Position numbers and translations under genes: made by a program. Positions 10,201 to 17,871 of a stretch of DNA of 64,000 bases are shown here, piece by piece. How positions within the stretch are numbered: the stretch's first letter is position 1; every line of letters begins with the position of its first letter. The notes beneath the pieces are model-generated. The model did no database searches and had not been told where the DNA came from. It worked only from the letters and a program-made list of their open reading frames with translations. The DNA comes from Bacteroidia bacterium (lineage in GTDB: Bacteria; Bacteroidota; Bacteroidia; J057), in the NCBI GenBank assembly GCA_033391075.1, contig JAWPMV010000001.1, positions 6,634,001-6,698,000 on the forward strand, read 5' to 3'.

Positions 10201-12173
10201 GTATGAACGGGTACCGTATCGGTATAGGTAGTTCCATCACCCATATCCCATAAATATCGATGAGCATCTATAGACTCATTTGCAATTAAGGGCACATAAG
10301 GAATACTGCAGCCGCTTGGTGAAGTACGGAAGGCAGCAACTGGAGAAAGTATATCAATGTATTGAGGTCTTGTCAAAGTATCCGGACAACCATTATGAAA
10401 GGCGATCAAGGTTACATCCATCAGACCGGTATCCCGAAAAACATGAGTCGGTTCATATATCCTCGAATTCTGTCCATCTCCAAAAATCCAAAATGCACTA
10501 TCTGCACCTATGGATAAATTCGTGAATTCAACGGATTCACTGGCACAAAGCTGAAAGTTGTTTGCTACAAAATCAGCGATAGGTTTTTCTCCTACCTGCA
10601 CGCCTCTACTTCTACGCAGGGTATCTCTACATCCATGCTCCGTATCAATGATGAGGGTAATAGTATAAACACCTGTATCCGGATACACATGAGAAGGCAT
10701 AGAATCTGTCGAAGTTGTCCCATCTCCAAAATCCCAGAACCAACTATTGACCCTTGAGGGAGTTGGGCTAACTTCCAGGAAGCTTACAGACAGAGGTGCA
10801 CAGCCCTCCGGAGGAATAGCAGCGAAGGCTGCCTGGGTTTGTCCGGTAACTATCCTATTGGGTCGAATGATGGTAGCCGGGCAGCCATCCGCATTATAGG
10901 CTGTCAATTTCACATCATACAAATACGGCTGGCCCGTTGGAGAACTGATAGGCAAAGTCGGATAGGTGTGTGTGGGATTAGGATCGGTAGAAGTGGTTCC
11001 ATCTCCAAATTCCCATAAATAGGAAAGGGCCGAAGAACTGCTATTGGTAAAGCTGGTAATATGAGGAGCTTCACAAAGTAAGGTATCCGAAACTGAGAAA
11101 TCAGGAGTAGGTGGTGTACTCACTCTGATTTGCTGACTGGATTGAAAACTACATCCACTGGGATCTAATATTGTTACGTTTACGGTATAAAGGCCCGGTG
11201 TCCGGTAGGTAAAAACGGCATTACAATCCGTGCTACTTCCTCCCGGAACTCCAAAGTCCCAATTTACTACACTGCCAAAGCCTCCTCCACAAAAGAAATC
11301 TACTGCTTGTCCCACACAGGCTACAGAATCACTCACCTGAATATTCACCTGTACATTTCCTACATTGATCAGACCGGCCTTCACAACAGTATCTGAACAT
11401 CCCAAAGGACTGCTGACAATGTGGGTAACATCAAAGCTTCCATTTCCATTGTAGGTGGTGGAAGGATTGACCTGATTGGAGGTCTGTCCATTCCCCAAAT
11501 CCCAGGAATGGGTAAAAGCAGAACCTGATCCTGTGCTAAAAAAATTGACAGGGAAAGGGGCTGCACAGCCTAAAGCATTATCTGCGATAAAGGAGGCATC
11601 AGGCCTGGGATTCACTATGATAAGGGCTTGCTTTTGTTCCGTTCCTTCACAGCCTCTTACATCTGTGGCAATTAGGCTTACACTAAAGGTCCCGGGGCTG
11701 GTATAGATATGATTTACGTTTTGTACACTTCCTGTATCGCCATCTCCAAAATCCCAGAGCCAGGAAGTAATGGGATTGCTGCCCGGCTGAGTTTGGTCGG
11801 TAAACTGAACGGATTCTCCTTCACAAATCTGTATAGGACTGGCGGTAAAATCTGCAATGGGATTGTCAAAAATCTCTATGTAGTTACTTTTAGTGATTTC
11901 CCTTGTTCCCCCTCCCGGATAAATCGCTCGCATACGAACCGTATAGAATCCCGGATTTATATAGGTAACTCCCGGACTGACCGCATTAGAGTTGGTTCCA
12001 TTTCCCAAATCCCATTCATAGGAAGTAGCGCCTGGGGCATTGGGCGTAAAAACAATCACCTGGGGACTACATCCCTGACTGACACTGGCAGTAAAATCGA
12101 CTTGAGCCTGCAAAGGGAAAAAAGTTCCCAAGAGGAAAACGCAGAGTAGATAGATGTGTGTATGTTTTAACAT
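7209..12173 (-). CDS. giant secreted PKD-repeat protein with type B T9SS sorting domain
   Basis: 1654-residue surface or secreted protein. Order: Sec signal peptide (residues 1-24, cleavage after LQAQ); about 14 PKD repeats over residues ~25-1170, each with a W-(D/E)-F-G-D-G core such as YLWDFGDGTTST; a fibronectin-like region (~1180-1560) with paired cysteines; and a C-terminal gliding-motility-associated domain beginning FYPNAFSPNGDQHNERF and holding IFNRWGEKLFES and GVYVFRVEG. This last domain is the CHU_C/type B signal of the Bacteroidota type IX secretion system. PKD domains usually mediate adhesion or polysaccharide binding, so an adhesin role is likely but the ligand is unknown. It is monocistronic, and its stop overlaps the histidine kinase gene end. 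Confidence 0.95.
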   Translation of the reverse strand: MLKHTHIYLLCVFLLGTFFPLQAQVDFTASVSQGCSPQVIVFTPNAPGATSYEWDLGNGTNSNAVSPGVTYINPGFYTVRMRAIYPGGGTREITKSNYIEIFDNPIADFTASPIQICEGESVQFTDQTQPGSNPITSWLWDFGDGDTGSVQNVNHIYTSPGTFSVSLIATDVRGCEGTEQKQALIIVNPRPDASFIADNALGCAAPFPVNFFSTGSGSAFTHSWDLGNGQTSNQVNPSTTYNGNGSFDVTHIVSSPLGCSDTVVKAGLINVGNVQVNIQVSDSVACVGQAVDFFCGGGFGSVVNWDFGVPGGSSTDCNAVFTYRTPGLYTVNVTILDPSGCSFQSSQQIRVSTPPTPDFSVSDTLLCEAPHITSFTNSSSSALSYLWEFGDGTTSTDPNPTHTYPTLPISSPTGQPYLYDVKLTAYNADGCPATIIRPNRIVTGQTQAAFAAIPPEGCAPLSVSFLEVSPTPSRVNSWFWDFGDGTTSTDSMPSHVYPDTGVYTITLIIDTEHGCRDTLRRSRGVQVGEKPIADFVANNFQLCASESVEFTNLSIGADSAFWIFGDGQNSRIYEPTHVFRDTGLMDVTLIAFHNGCPDTLTRPQYIDILSPVAAFRTSPSGCSIPYVPLIANESIDAHRYLWDMGDGTTYTDTVPVHTYTQEGSYQIKLYAFNDSTGCVDSVSLPLNIETIDPQLRFTSQGGCNPVILQLEDSTSNSIGRIWYFGDGDSSFLRNPIHVYTDPGVYNLTLITFNSAGCNEQLSIPVPVSEPVVDFQVLPDVRGCAPYTVQFDNLTTSVSNVTNWQWTFGPAGATSTDENPIFTYTNPGTYTVSLIASDTLGCTDTLTRRNYISVFQAIANFNADEPINCVNNPITFFNTSIGNGLSYLWDFGDGTTSTVTNPIHSYTANGVYDVSLTVTDFNGCDSTLFLPGYIIIADPLISITADTTAAACPPLLVNFTANALSPHSFTAWNWDFGDGASSTGINPSHLYLESGDFDVSLMGTTTAGCVANVVEPDFIQIGGPQVDFSFTPGTACPGEPISFTTQNVVNVSRFIWDFQNGTLDSGANVIYAYPDSGIYYPILIAEDNAGCQVLIQSPDSILIYPKPTADFLISAGQLCGGDTLTFTDQSTSDNQIVLWEWDFGFTTSNLQNPTVIFSNPGSYDIQLIVTNQSGCRDTMIQPAGVIVEPNIDPTAPEIRFVSVLSDSEIEIEYDPFPNTFDDFQSYILYREDAGGNYIPIQTINNLQTTRFVDRSLNTRNTSYCYKLQVANECGKVSDLTTANEHCSILLETQGALGQVNLNWSDYVGWREVERYRLYKVQNYGLSNIQLIAELPGTVTTYEDTDVFCEEEETYRVEAFKANDILISWSNIQSEMPLHEAPTLPMDLCLATVFEDTFVQIQWSPLPDIPYARELIIEKDAGNGYTAVYRQPATDPVLSWTDESVKVHDQSYRYRAYVTDSCGEQTPIGRIARSIYLEANRQVGNVFFNWNPYEDWLGGIRNYRLEVFNEATQSFEPVSDIGASFTEFIDRETDLPQREYCYRLLADESGGKELTSISNIVCVPIGPQIFYPNAFSPNGDQHNERFTITSLFVEEARIMIFNRWGEKLFESTDLNIGWDGLYKGKPVQEGVYVFRVEGIGYDGTLFSQAGTVTLIR

Positions 12174-12356
12174 GGTCGCAAGGGTTGTGTTGTGAATACC
12201 AGATTCACCTATTTGCCTTAATGATTTCTACGGTTGATGCGAGCCACTATTTCTTATTACGAAGCTAATCGGGAAATCGTAGCCTGACAATATTTAATTT
12301 GAACAAAATAGTAATTCAACAATTAAACAATATCATTATATATATTTAGCATCTCA

Positions 12357-13400
12357 ATGGATTCACTAACACAGATCGTACTTGGGGCAGCCGTTGGAGA
12401 AGCTGTTTTAGGCAAAGAAGTCGGCAATCGCGCAGCTCTTTGGGGAGCTATTTGTGGGACAATTCCCGACCTTGATGTAATCGGGGGTGCTTTCACCGGA
12501 GAACTGGCAGCTTTAGTTAATCACCGTGCAGCCTCACATTCTATTTTATTTTCCGTTCTGGCAGCTCCAGTAATAGGTTGGTTGTTGAATCGATATTATC
12601 GAGGGAAATGGGGTGATCAGAAATCCTGGACCTGGCTGGCCTTCTGGGCCTTCTTTACCCATCCACTTCTGGACTCATTTACGACCTGGGGTACCCAACT
12701 CTTTTATCCTTTTTCTGATTATCGGGTCGCTTTCAATAATATATTTGTAATCGATCCCCTTTACACCCTCCCCTTTCTTATCTGTCTCATTCTGGCTCTC
12801 CGACTTCCCCGAACAGCTCGATGGAGATACCTCTGGAACTGGATTGGTATAGGAATCAGCAGTTTTTACCTCATTCTCACCCTGACCAATAAGTTGGTCG
12901 TCCATGAGGTTTTTTCTAATGCCCTGCATCAGCAAGGGGTTGGGGGCTACGGTTTTTCCACTTATCCCACTCCTTTCAATAGCCTGCTTTGGTATGCGGT
13001 GAAAGAGGATAGTTATGGACGAAATATTTATACAGGAACCTACTCCATTTTAGGCGATCCAACTGCTATAGAATTTCGAAAAATTCCCAAGAATAGTCAT
13101 CTGATAAAGTCTGACAGCAGCAATTATGTCATCGATCGATTACTTTGGACGTCGAAAGGTCAATTTGCCATAACGGAAGAAGATAGTAGTCTTGTCTGGA
13201 ATGATTTGAGATTTGGAATGATGGATGGATGGGAAGAAGATAAGGAAGCGGTATATACCTTTAGCTATAGGCTTCTGGAAAAAGAGGATGAGTTTGTGGA
13301 GATTGAGCAGCTGGAATCTACCAGAAATGTTTCGGGTAAATCTCAATCTGAATTGATGGGAGACTATTTGGGAGATGTTTGGCGAAGGATTTGGGAGTAA
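12357..13400 (+). CDS. membrane-bound metal-dependent hydrolase family (YdjM/DUF457)
   Basis: 347-residue inner-membrane protein of the YdjM/DUF457 family. The N-terminus MDSLTQIVLGAAVGEAVLG, the acidic IPDLDV motif (~residues 36-41), NHRAASHSILFS and FFTHPLLDSFTTWGT supply the conserved Asp/His residues thought to bind metal. At least four hydrophobic segments are visible (around residues 60-80, 95-110, 137-150 and 160-177), followed by a C-terminal soluble part. The physiological substrate of the family is not established. Single gene; downstream lies a palindromic repeat (13408-13527), then a convergent dehydrogenase gene. Confidence 0.85.
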   Translation: MDSLTQIVLGAAVGEAVLGKEVGNRAALWGAICGTIPDLDVIGGAFTGELAALVNHRAASHSILFSVLAAPVIGWLLNRYYRGKWGDQKSWTWLAFWAFFTHPLLDSFTTWGTQLFYPFSDYRVAFNNIFVIDPLYTLPFLICLILALRLPRTARWRYLWNWIGIGISSFYLILTLTNKLVVHEVFSNALHQQGVGGYGFSTYPTPFNSLLWYAVKEDSYGRNIYTGTYSILGDPTAIEFRKIPKNSHLIKSDSSNYVIDRLLWTSKGQFAITEEDSSLVWNDLRFGMMDGWEEDKEAVYTFSYRLLEKEDEFVEIEQLESTRNVSGKSQSELMGDYLGDVWRRIWE

Positions 13401-13407
13401 TAGTCCA

Positions 13408-13527
13408 TGTCATCCCGAGCAAAGTCGAGGGAACTAAATCAAGTGCTCTAATAACCCATTCAACATAGGATCTGGCAAAGCCCTGGGCAAGTATTTTAGG
13501 CCCCTCCACTTCGGTCGGGCTGACACA
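13408..13527. repeat. REP-like imperfect inverted repeat
   Basis: Left arm begins TGTCATCCCGAGCAAAGTCG and the right arm, read in reverse complement, begins TGTCAGCCCGACCGAAGTGG. The arms are about 25 bp and roughly 80% complementary. They fill the gap between two convergent genes and could serve as a bidirectional terminator. The family differs from the CATTGCGAGC palindromes at 16.8 and 17.9-18.8 kb. Confidence 0.6.
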
Positions 13528-13535
13528 ACAGTTGG

Positions 13536-14462
13536 TCAGAGAACTTCCTTCACATGCCCAATAATTCGATCCACCGTATTCCTTCTCGACTCCACCGACC
13601 AACCTCCGATATGGGGAGAAAAGATGATGTTTTCGTAGGCGAATAGGCGGCTGTACAAATCTTTCTCTTCCTCACTCAACTTCTTGAAATTCTCATTGGG
13701 AAGGACATCAATGGCAGCGGCAATCACTTTCTCCGAATCAATCGCTTTCATCAAATCTTCCAAATTCGTGATCGGACCTCTTGCCAGATTTAGGAAGTAG
13801 ATGGGCTTGGAAAAAGAATTGAAAAAATCGGTATTGGCTAAATGATGCGTTTCTTTTGTCAGGGGAATGTGCAAACTCAGGGCATCTGCTTCCCGAAAAA
13901 TTTCCTCCATCCCAACAGCCTCTGCATATTCATCCCCATAATTCTGCAAGTATTTATCATAGGCAATCACCCTGGCACCGAATCCACTGATTTTTCTTGC
14001 AGTCGCTTTGCCGGTATTTCCATATCCGATAATCCCCAGGGTCTTTTTTCCCATTTCATGCCCTCGATTTTCCTCCCGGCTCCAGATGAAATTTTTCACC
14101 TGTTGATTGGCTCTGTGTAAATGATGACGAAGCGCCAGCAGCATAGCTACACTTTGTTCTCCCACAGAATCCGCATTTACTCCCGGACAATTTTGCGCGC
14201 GCACTCCTTTGCTTGCCAGGTATTCCATATCGATGTGGTCCATACCAACTGCTCCTCGGATCAATAGCTTCAATTTGGGAGCAGCATCTGCGGCTTCTTT
14301 ATCAATGTTAATCCGACTATTCATGATGAGAATCTCGGCTTCAGGCAATCGTTTGAGTATCTCTGCCCGACTCAGAGCCGGCTCATAAGTATAGCTCACA
14401 GGAAGTTTATCCAGCTCTTCCAGCAAGGATTCATGGTAGGGATCGATGATGAGGACCTTCAT
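13536..14462 (-). CDS. D-isomer-specific 2-hydroxyacid dehydrogenase (SerA-like)
   Basis: 308-residue NAD-dependent D-2-hydroxyacid dehydrogenase, in the phosphoglycerate dehydrogenase class. The nucleotide-binding motif GIIGYGNTGKATA is near residue 148, the substrate-side Arg is in NLARGP, and the catalytic His is in SPHIGG near the C-terminus. IRGAVGMDHIDMEYL and NCPGVNADSVGEQ are also family-typical. There is no ACT domain, so it is shorter than classical SerA (~410-530) and the substrate is uncertain. The start at 14462 (MKVLIIDPY) is preferred. An upstream in-frame start at 14573 would add 37 residues made from the octanucleotide-repeat leader and overlap the desaturase gene. Confidence 0.88.
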   Translation of the reverse strand: MKVLIIDPYHESLLEELDKLPVSYTYEPALSRAEILKRLPEAEILIMNSRINIDKEAADAAPKLKLLIRGAVGMDHIDMEYLASKGVRAQNCPGVNADSVGEQSVAMLLALRHHLHRANQQVKNFIWSREENRGHEMGKKTLGIIGYGNTGKATARKISGFGARVIAYDKYLQNYGDEYAEAVGMEEIFREADALSLHIPLTKETHHLANTDFFNSFSKPIYFLNLARGPITNLEDLMKAIDSEKVIAAAIDVLPNENFKKLSEEEKDLYSRLFAYENIIFSPHIGGWSVESRRNTVDRIIGHVKEVL

Positions 14463-14490
14463 GCCGCGAAGATAAGGGAAATGCGGGGAA

Positions 14491-14538
14491 GGTTTTAGTG
14501 TGTTAGCCTGCTTGGGTTTGACAGTCTGGCTTTTGGTA
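14491..14538 (-). repeat. single-arm 8-nt-phased repeat in leader of the dehydrogenase gene
   Basis: Read on the minus strand, the leader holds A/C-rich octamers in register (CAAACCCA AGCAGGCT AACACACT AAAACCTT), ending about 28 nt before the ATG. It resembles one arm of the two-armed elements at 49.4, 51.8, 53.8 and 61.6 kb. No complementary arm is present. Confidence 0.45.
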
Positions 14539-14547
14539 AGGGACTCC

Positions 14548-15726
14548 TTAACCTTCCATAAGTTCCGGTCCAATCTGAAAACCTATTTTCTTGAGGGTCC
14601 GGACGTGTGATGACAAGACCTCTTTATAGGGCAGTCTATGGTAGGTTTCATCTTTGAATTGCTTCATATCGCATACCTCTCGAAGGATTTTTGCCAGAGC
14701 GGGGTAATGAACGTATGAGATTTTGGGCCAAATATGATGAATGCACTGGTAGTTCAAACCGCCCCAATACATAGTTGCCAGCCAATCGACCGTTTGATTA
14801 TTTCCCCAATAAAAATCTACGGAGCTTTTCATTTGATGACGCACAAAAGTGTCCTTTCCTGATGCTTCATCCAGGTGTTGAGGCGCCCACTCATTGATAT
14901 GAGCGAGTTGAAAAATGGGGGTCAATTTGAAGCCGGCAATAATTACACAAGTAAGCCATAATACCAAAGCATGCACAAAGGGAACTCCCAACAAGTATGG
15001 GAGTACAAGTACAATCCCAAAAAATATGATCTTGGACATGATCAGTTGCACAAGTTGGCGCTGATAGGACTTTTTTCGGGTGTTCATATAGCCTTTCTCA
15101 CAATACATATGGAGCTGCTTGAAATCGGCGATTATAATTCGAGACAGGAAACTCAAGCCATAAAGTGCCATTCCATAAATATGCTGGTATCGGTTAATCC
15201 AGGACGTTTCGGCATACTTGGAAAAATAGATAGAGCCTTCTCCTGAGTGCAGATCACCATCTACTCTATGAATATTTGTGTGCGTATGATGAAGGGTAAC
15301 ATGTTGAATAAACCAGATGTCGTCAGCGGCGCCAATGATCCAGACCAATTTCTTCACAAACTTATTGATGTGTTTGTTTTGGTGGAAGGAACCATGACTT
15401 CCATGATGCATATTGGTGCCGATCATGACAAAGCCATTACTCTGTATCACGCCCAGCAATAAGACCCACCAAATATTAGGTAACATCCCTGCCAGTAATA
15501 GTAGATAGGGGACCAGGTAAAATAAGAGTGCAAGGGCAAGATTCATAAAGACGGCTGCGCCTCCGTCATGTTTGCATAAGCCATTTTCGATAAAATAAGC
15601 ATCCGCTCGATCGCATAGCACTTTACTAAATTCATCGGGCTTTTGGTAGCGACTTATGATCTCCTTTCTGTGTTTGAGCTTTATTTCTTTCTGCCTAGTA
15701 GTGTTCATCGGCAGCAAGAGTAGCAT
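14548..15726 (-). CDS. membrane fatty acid desaturase
   Basis: 392-residue integral-membrane di-iron acyl desaturase of the acyl-lipid/front-end type. The three histidine boxes are visible: HHGSH (~107-111), HVTLHH (~142-147) and QCIHH (~327-331). Hydrophobic segments at ~59-80, 85-105, 200-215 and 235-260 fit the four-helix desaturase fold. It introduces a double bond into membrane fatty acyl chains, taking electrons from a ferredoxin or cytochrome b5-like donor. No cytochrome b5 domain is fused. A second in-frame ATG at 15708 (MNTTRQKEI) is equally possible as start. The dehydrogenase gene follows 85 bp downstream on the same strand. Confidence 0.92.
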   Translation of the reverse strand: MLLLLPMNTTRQKEIKLKHRKEIISRYQKPDEFSKVLCDRADAYFIENGLCKHDGGAAVFMNLALALLFYLVPYLLLLAGMLPNIWWVLLLGVIQSNGFVMIGTNMHHGSHGSFHQNKHINKFVKKLVWIIGAADDIWFIQHVTLHHTHTNIHRVDGDLHSGEGSIYFSKYAETSWINRYQHIYGMALYGLSFLSRIIIADFKQLHMYCEKGYMNTRKKSYQRQLVQLIMSKIIFFGIVLVLPYLLGVPFVHALVLWLTCVIIAGFKLTPIFQLAHINEWAPQHLDEASGKDTFVRHQMKSSVDFYWGNNQTVDWLATMYWGGLNYQCIHHIWPKISYVHYPALAKILREVCDMKQFKDETYHRLPYKEVLSSHVRTLKKIGFQIGPELMEG

Positions 15727-15901
15727 TGTTAAGAGGAATATCCTAATATCTGGCCCTATATTTTAAGAGAGTTCTATACAAGTATGCTGATACAAAATGG
15801 CTAAAACAGCTTTGGTAAATACCCATCTTTGTGTTTTGCTCTATCATTTCTCCTTCCATTTAGAGGAAAGAAAGAGTATTTTCTACTTCAAAAGTATAAT
15901 C

Positions 15902-15941
15902 AACACTAATACCCTAAAACCCAAACACCCTAATACTTCCT
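15902..15941 (+). repeat. single-arm 8-nt-phased repeat directly before a start codon
   Basis: Five octamers in register: AACACTAA, TACCCTAA, AACCCAAA, CACCCTAA and TACTTCCT. The last one ends 2 nt before the ATG at 15944. It is of the same kind as the A/C-rich arms of the hairpin elements elsewhere in the window. It lies in the 5' leader, so it may be transcribed and affect translation. Confidence 0.5.
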
Positions 15942-15943
15942 TT

Positions 15944-16780
15944 ATGAAAATCGCCGTATGCGCCGCCAGTGGACAATTAGGTTCTGCCATTATCAGCGCT
16001 CTTAAGAAAGCCGTTGATCCCCGTCAAATTGTTGCTTTAGCCCGAACTCCCGAAAAGGCTGCTCATCATGGAGTTGAGCTGCGAAAGGGAGACTATACGC
16101 TAAAGGCTGATTTTGACGAAGCACTACAAGATATCGATGCAGTTCTTCTCCTTTCAGCTAATGGCGAACCCATGGCTCGCATTCCTCAACACAGAAATGT
16201 GATCAATGCCGCCAAAGAAGCCGGAGTAAAAAAGATTGTCTATACGAGTGTCGGAGGAGACTTTGGGCCGGTAGTGAAAAGCAATCGACAGACGGAAGAA
16301 GACATAAAAGCCAGTGGTTTGCAATATGCGATTGGGCGAAATGGCATCTATATAGAGCCGGATGTGGACTATATCGAAACCTATAAGCGCGACGGAAAAA
16401 TCACAAACAGTGCTGGAGATGGAAAGTGTGCTTATACGAGTCGGGATGAATTGGGTGCAGCTTATGCGAAAATGTTATTGGAGGATGTGCATAATGGGCA
16501 GACCTATTCTTTGACGGGGGAAGCCATTACTCAATACCAATTGGCAGATTATTTGAATCTGGCCTTCGGAACAAATCTGGTCTATGAACCGATGAGTGTT
16601 GAGGAGTATGAAAAAGAAAGAAAGGCTGAATTAGGGGATTTTCTGGGAGGGGTAATTGCTGCGATTTATGGAAGCATCCGCCGAGGTGATTTTGATACAC
16701 CTTCAGATTATGAAAAAGCTGCTGGAAGGCCGCATATAGGTTGGGAAGATTATTTTAGGGGATTGCAGCAGTTGGCTTAG
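15944..16780 (+). CDS. NmrA-type NAD(P)H:quinone oxidoreductase / SDR (QorB-like)
   Basis: 278-residue atypical short-chain dehydrogenase of the NmrA/QorB type. It begins MKIAVCAASGQLGSAIISAL, with the dinucleotide-binding AASGQLG motif at the extreme N-terminus. A middle VYTSVGGDFG segment and RNGIYIEPDVDYIETY fit QOR2-class proteins that reduce quinones or act as NAD(P)H-sensing proteins. An upstream frame extension to 15797 is rejected because this ATG is flush with the Rossmann motif. Single gene, converging on the DUF1330-like gene, with a palindromic repeat in between. Confidence 0.85.
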   Translation: MKIAVCAASGQLGSAIISALKKAVDPRQIVALARTPEKAAHHGVELRKGDYTLKADFDEALQDIDAVLLLSANGEPMARIPQHRNVINAAKEAGVKKIVYTSVGGDFGPVVKSNRQTEEDIKASGLQYAIGRNGIYIEPDVDYIETYKRDGKITNSAGDGKCAYTSRDELGAAYAKMLLEDVHNGQTYSLTGEAITQYQLADYLNLAFGTNLVYEPMSVEEYEKERKAELGDFLGGVIAAIYGSIRRGDFDTPSDYEKAAGRPHIGWEDYFRGLQQLA

Positions 16781-16837
16781 GTAAAAAGTGCGCGGGTAAT
16801 AAGAAAGCTGAAATAGAAATAAATAACACCAAGGCGT

Positions 16838-16939
16838 GTCATTGCGAGCCGGAATTTACGGCGAAGCAATCCCCTTGAATACAAACCCTATTTTAGAATC
16901 AAGGAGATTGCTTCGCCCTCGTTTAGGGCTCGCAATGAC
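16838..16939. repeat. CATTGCGAGC palindromic repeat, solitary copy
   Basis: 102-bp long-armed palindrome from GTCATTGCGAGCC to GGCTCGCAATGAC, with inner pairs GCGAAGCAATC/GATTGCTTCGC. Each arm carries its own small hairpin (GCCG-GAATTTA-CGGC and GCCCT-CGTTT-AGGGC), so it can fold as a cruciform. It is the same family as the four copies at 17.9-18.8 kb but with different side-hairpin sequences. It sits between two convergent genes. Confidence 0.85.
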
Positions 16940-16972
16940 AGGCTGTTTTGTTTTAATAAGATATTCTGGAAG

Positions 16973-17791
16973 CTACTTCTTCGCAATTATCAAAGCCGTT
17001 CGCTCCAATCCCGCAGTCCGATGGTCAATCGCCTTTTTGTATCCGGGCATATGTTCGAGCGAAAAGATTTTTTGAGGCTGAGGGTACTCCATGATGCCGA
17101 TTCCTTCCCAGGGACCTTTTGTAGCAAGGGGCGCATTGCTTTCCAGAATCGGCTCTCCCATTCTACCTGCCAAGACAAGATTTCCTCCTGTCATAATTAC
17201 GGATCGCATGGCTGTGAATCCATACCTTCGGTAATAGGCAGTTGCTCCCCGAACAGTGGAATTTCCGGGATACTGAGCAATCTTATAGGACTGCAACAAA
17301 TTGATCATATAAGCTTTTGATTGGCGAGTATTGGAAAAGTGCTTTTCCAATTGATCTTTGCGTGGAGTGATTCCCCCTCCGCTAAAAATTTTTCGCACTT
17401 CTTCTTGATCTAAGCCCTTATCCAGAAAGTTCCCAATGGGTCGTAGCAGTTTGAAAAGAAAGAGAATGAAGGCCGGGACTTTCGTTTGTTTCACTGCAAA
17501 AGCCTGTATGCCTTCTACCTCTGTACTTTGAATTCCTTCTTGAGCAGCTGTTTCTATTGAAGTCAGGTCCGGAAACTGTACCACAGCCGCATGGGTCCAG
17601 CAGTCTTCGCCTTCACCTATGAAGGTGTATTCGCATTCCCACCAATGCAGGACCTTTGCATTATGTTGAAGGAAGGTCTTTTGCGTTTCTTCTCCTGCTT
17701 TTTCTGAGGCTGTGATGTTGAAGAAGTAGAAAAAGAGCGTTCGATTATTGAGATCGGATAGCTCTTCGATTTGCGGTAGTAGCTTTTGCAT
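16973..17791 (-). CDS. DUF1330-like protein, two ferredoxin-like halves
   Basis: 272-residue soluble protein without a clear named family. The C-terminal half (GILESNAP...GPWEGIGIMEYPQPQKIFSLEHMPGYKKAIDHRTAGLERTALI, given here only in part) has the shape of DUF1330/dimeric alpha-beta-barrel proteins: a beta strand, 'Y P', a helix, 'Y..A..HR.AGL', and a closing strand. The N-terminal half (NRTLFFYFFNITASEKAG...AAVVQFPDLTSIETAAQ) looks like a second, diverged copy. Start chosen at 17791 (MQKLLPQIEEL), because the frame extension to 17872 lies inside an inverted fragment of the neighbouring repeat array. Function unknown. It converges on the qorB-like gene. Confidence 0.6.
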   Translation of the reverse strand: MQKLLPQIEELSDLNNRTLFFYFFNITASEKAGEETQKTFLQHNAKVLHWWECEYTFIGEGEDCWTHAAVVQFPDLTSIETAAQEGIQSTEVEGIQAFAVKQTKVPAFILFLFKLLRPIGNFLDKGLDQEEVRKIFSGGGITPRKDQLEKHFSNTRQSKAYMINLLQSYKIAQYPGNSTVRGATAYYRRYGFTAMRSVIMTGGNLVLAGRMGEPILESNAPLATKGPWEGIGIMEYPQPQKIFSLEHMPGYKKAIDHRTAGLERTALIIAKK

Positions 17792-17811
17792 GATTGCAAG
17801 AACGCGAATGG

Positions 17812-17860
17812 GAAGCCTTCCGCGCAAGCTCCCTTTCCCTTTTTCGAATGGAAAAATGGA
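17812..17860. repeat. inverted fragment of the 251-bp repeat unit
   Basis: In reverse complement this resembles the second part of the 251-bp units (matching their CTCCC...TTTTTCG...GGAAAAATGG hairpin). It borders the array on the left and has been captured into an in-frame extension of the upstream gene's reading frame. Confidence 0.5.
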
Positions 17861-17871
17861 AACAACCCACA

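Noticed and set aside
7400-12149. Long opposite-strand frames within the PKD-protein gene (for example 7569-8228 and 11709-12149)
   Set aside because: They lie fully inside a well-supported 1654-residue gene and read as low-quality Cys/Arg/Ser-rich sequence with no domain. These are shadows.
15797-15943. N-terminal extension of the qorB-like protein (49 residues upstream of 15944)
   Set aside because: The Rossmann motif starts directly at the ATG at 15944, and the extension is translated from AT-rich leader plus phased octamers.
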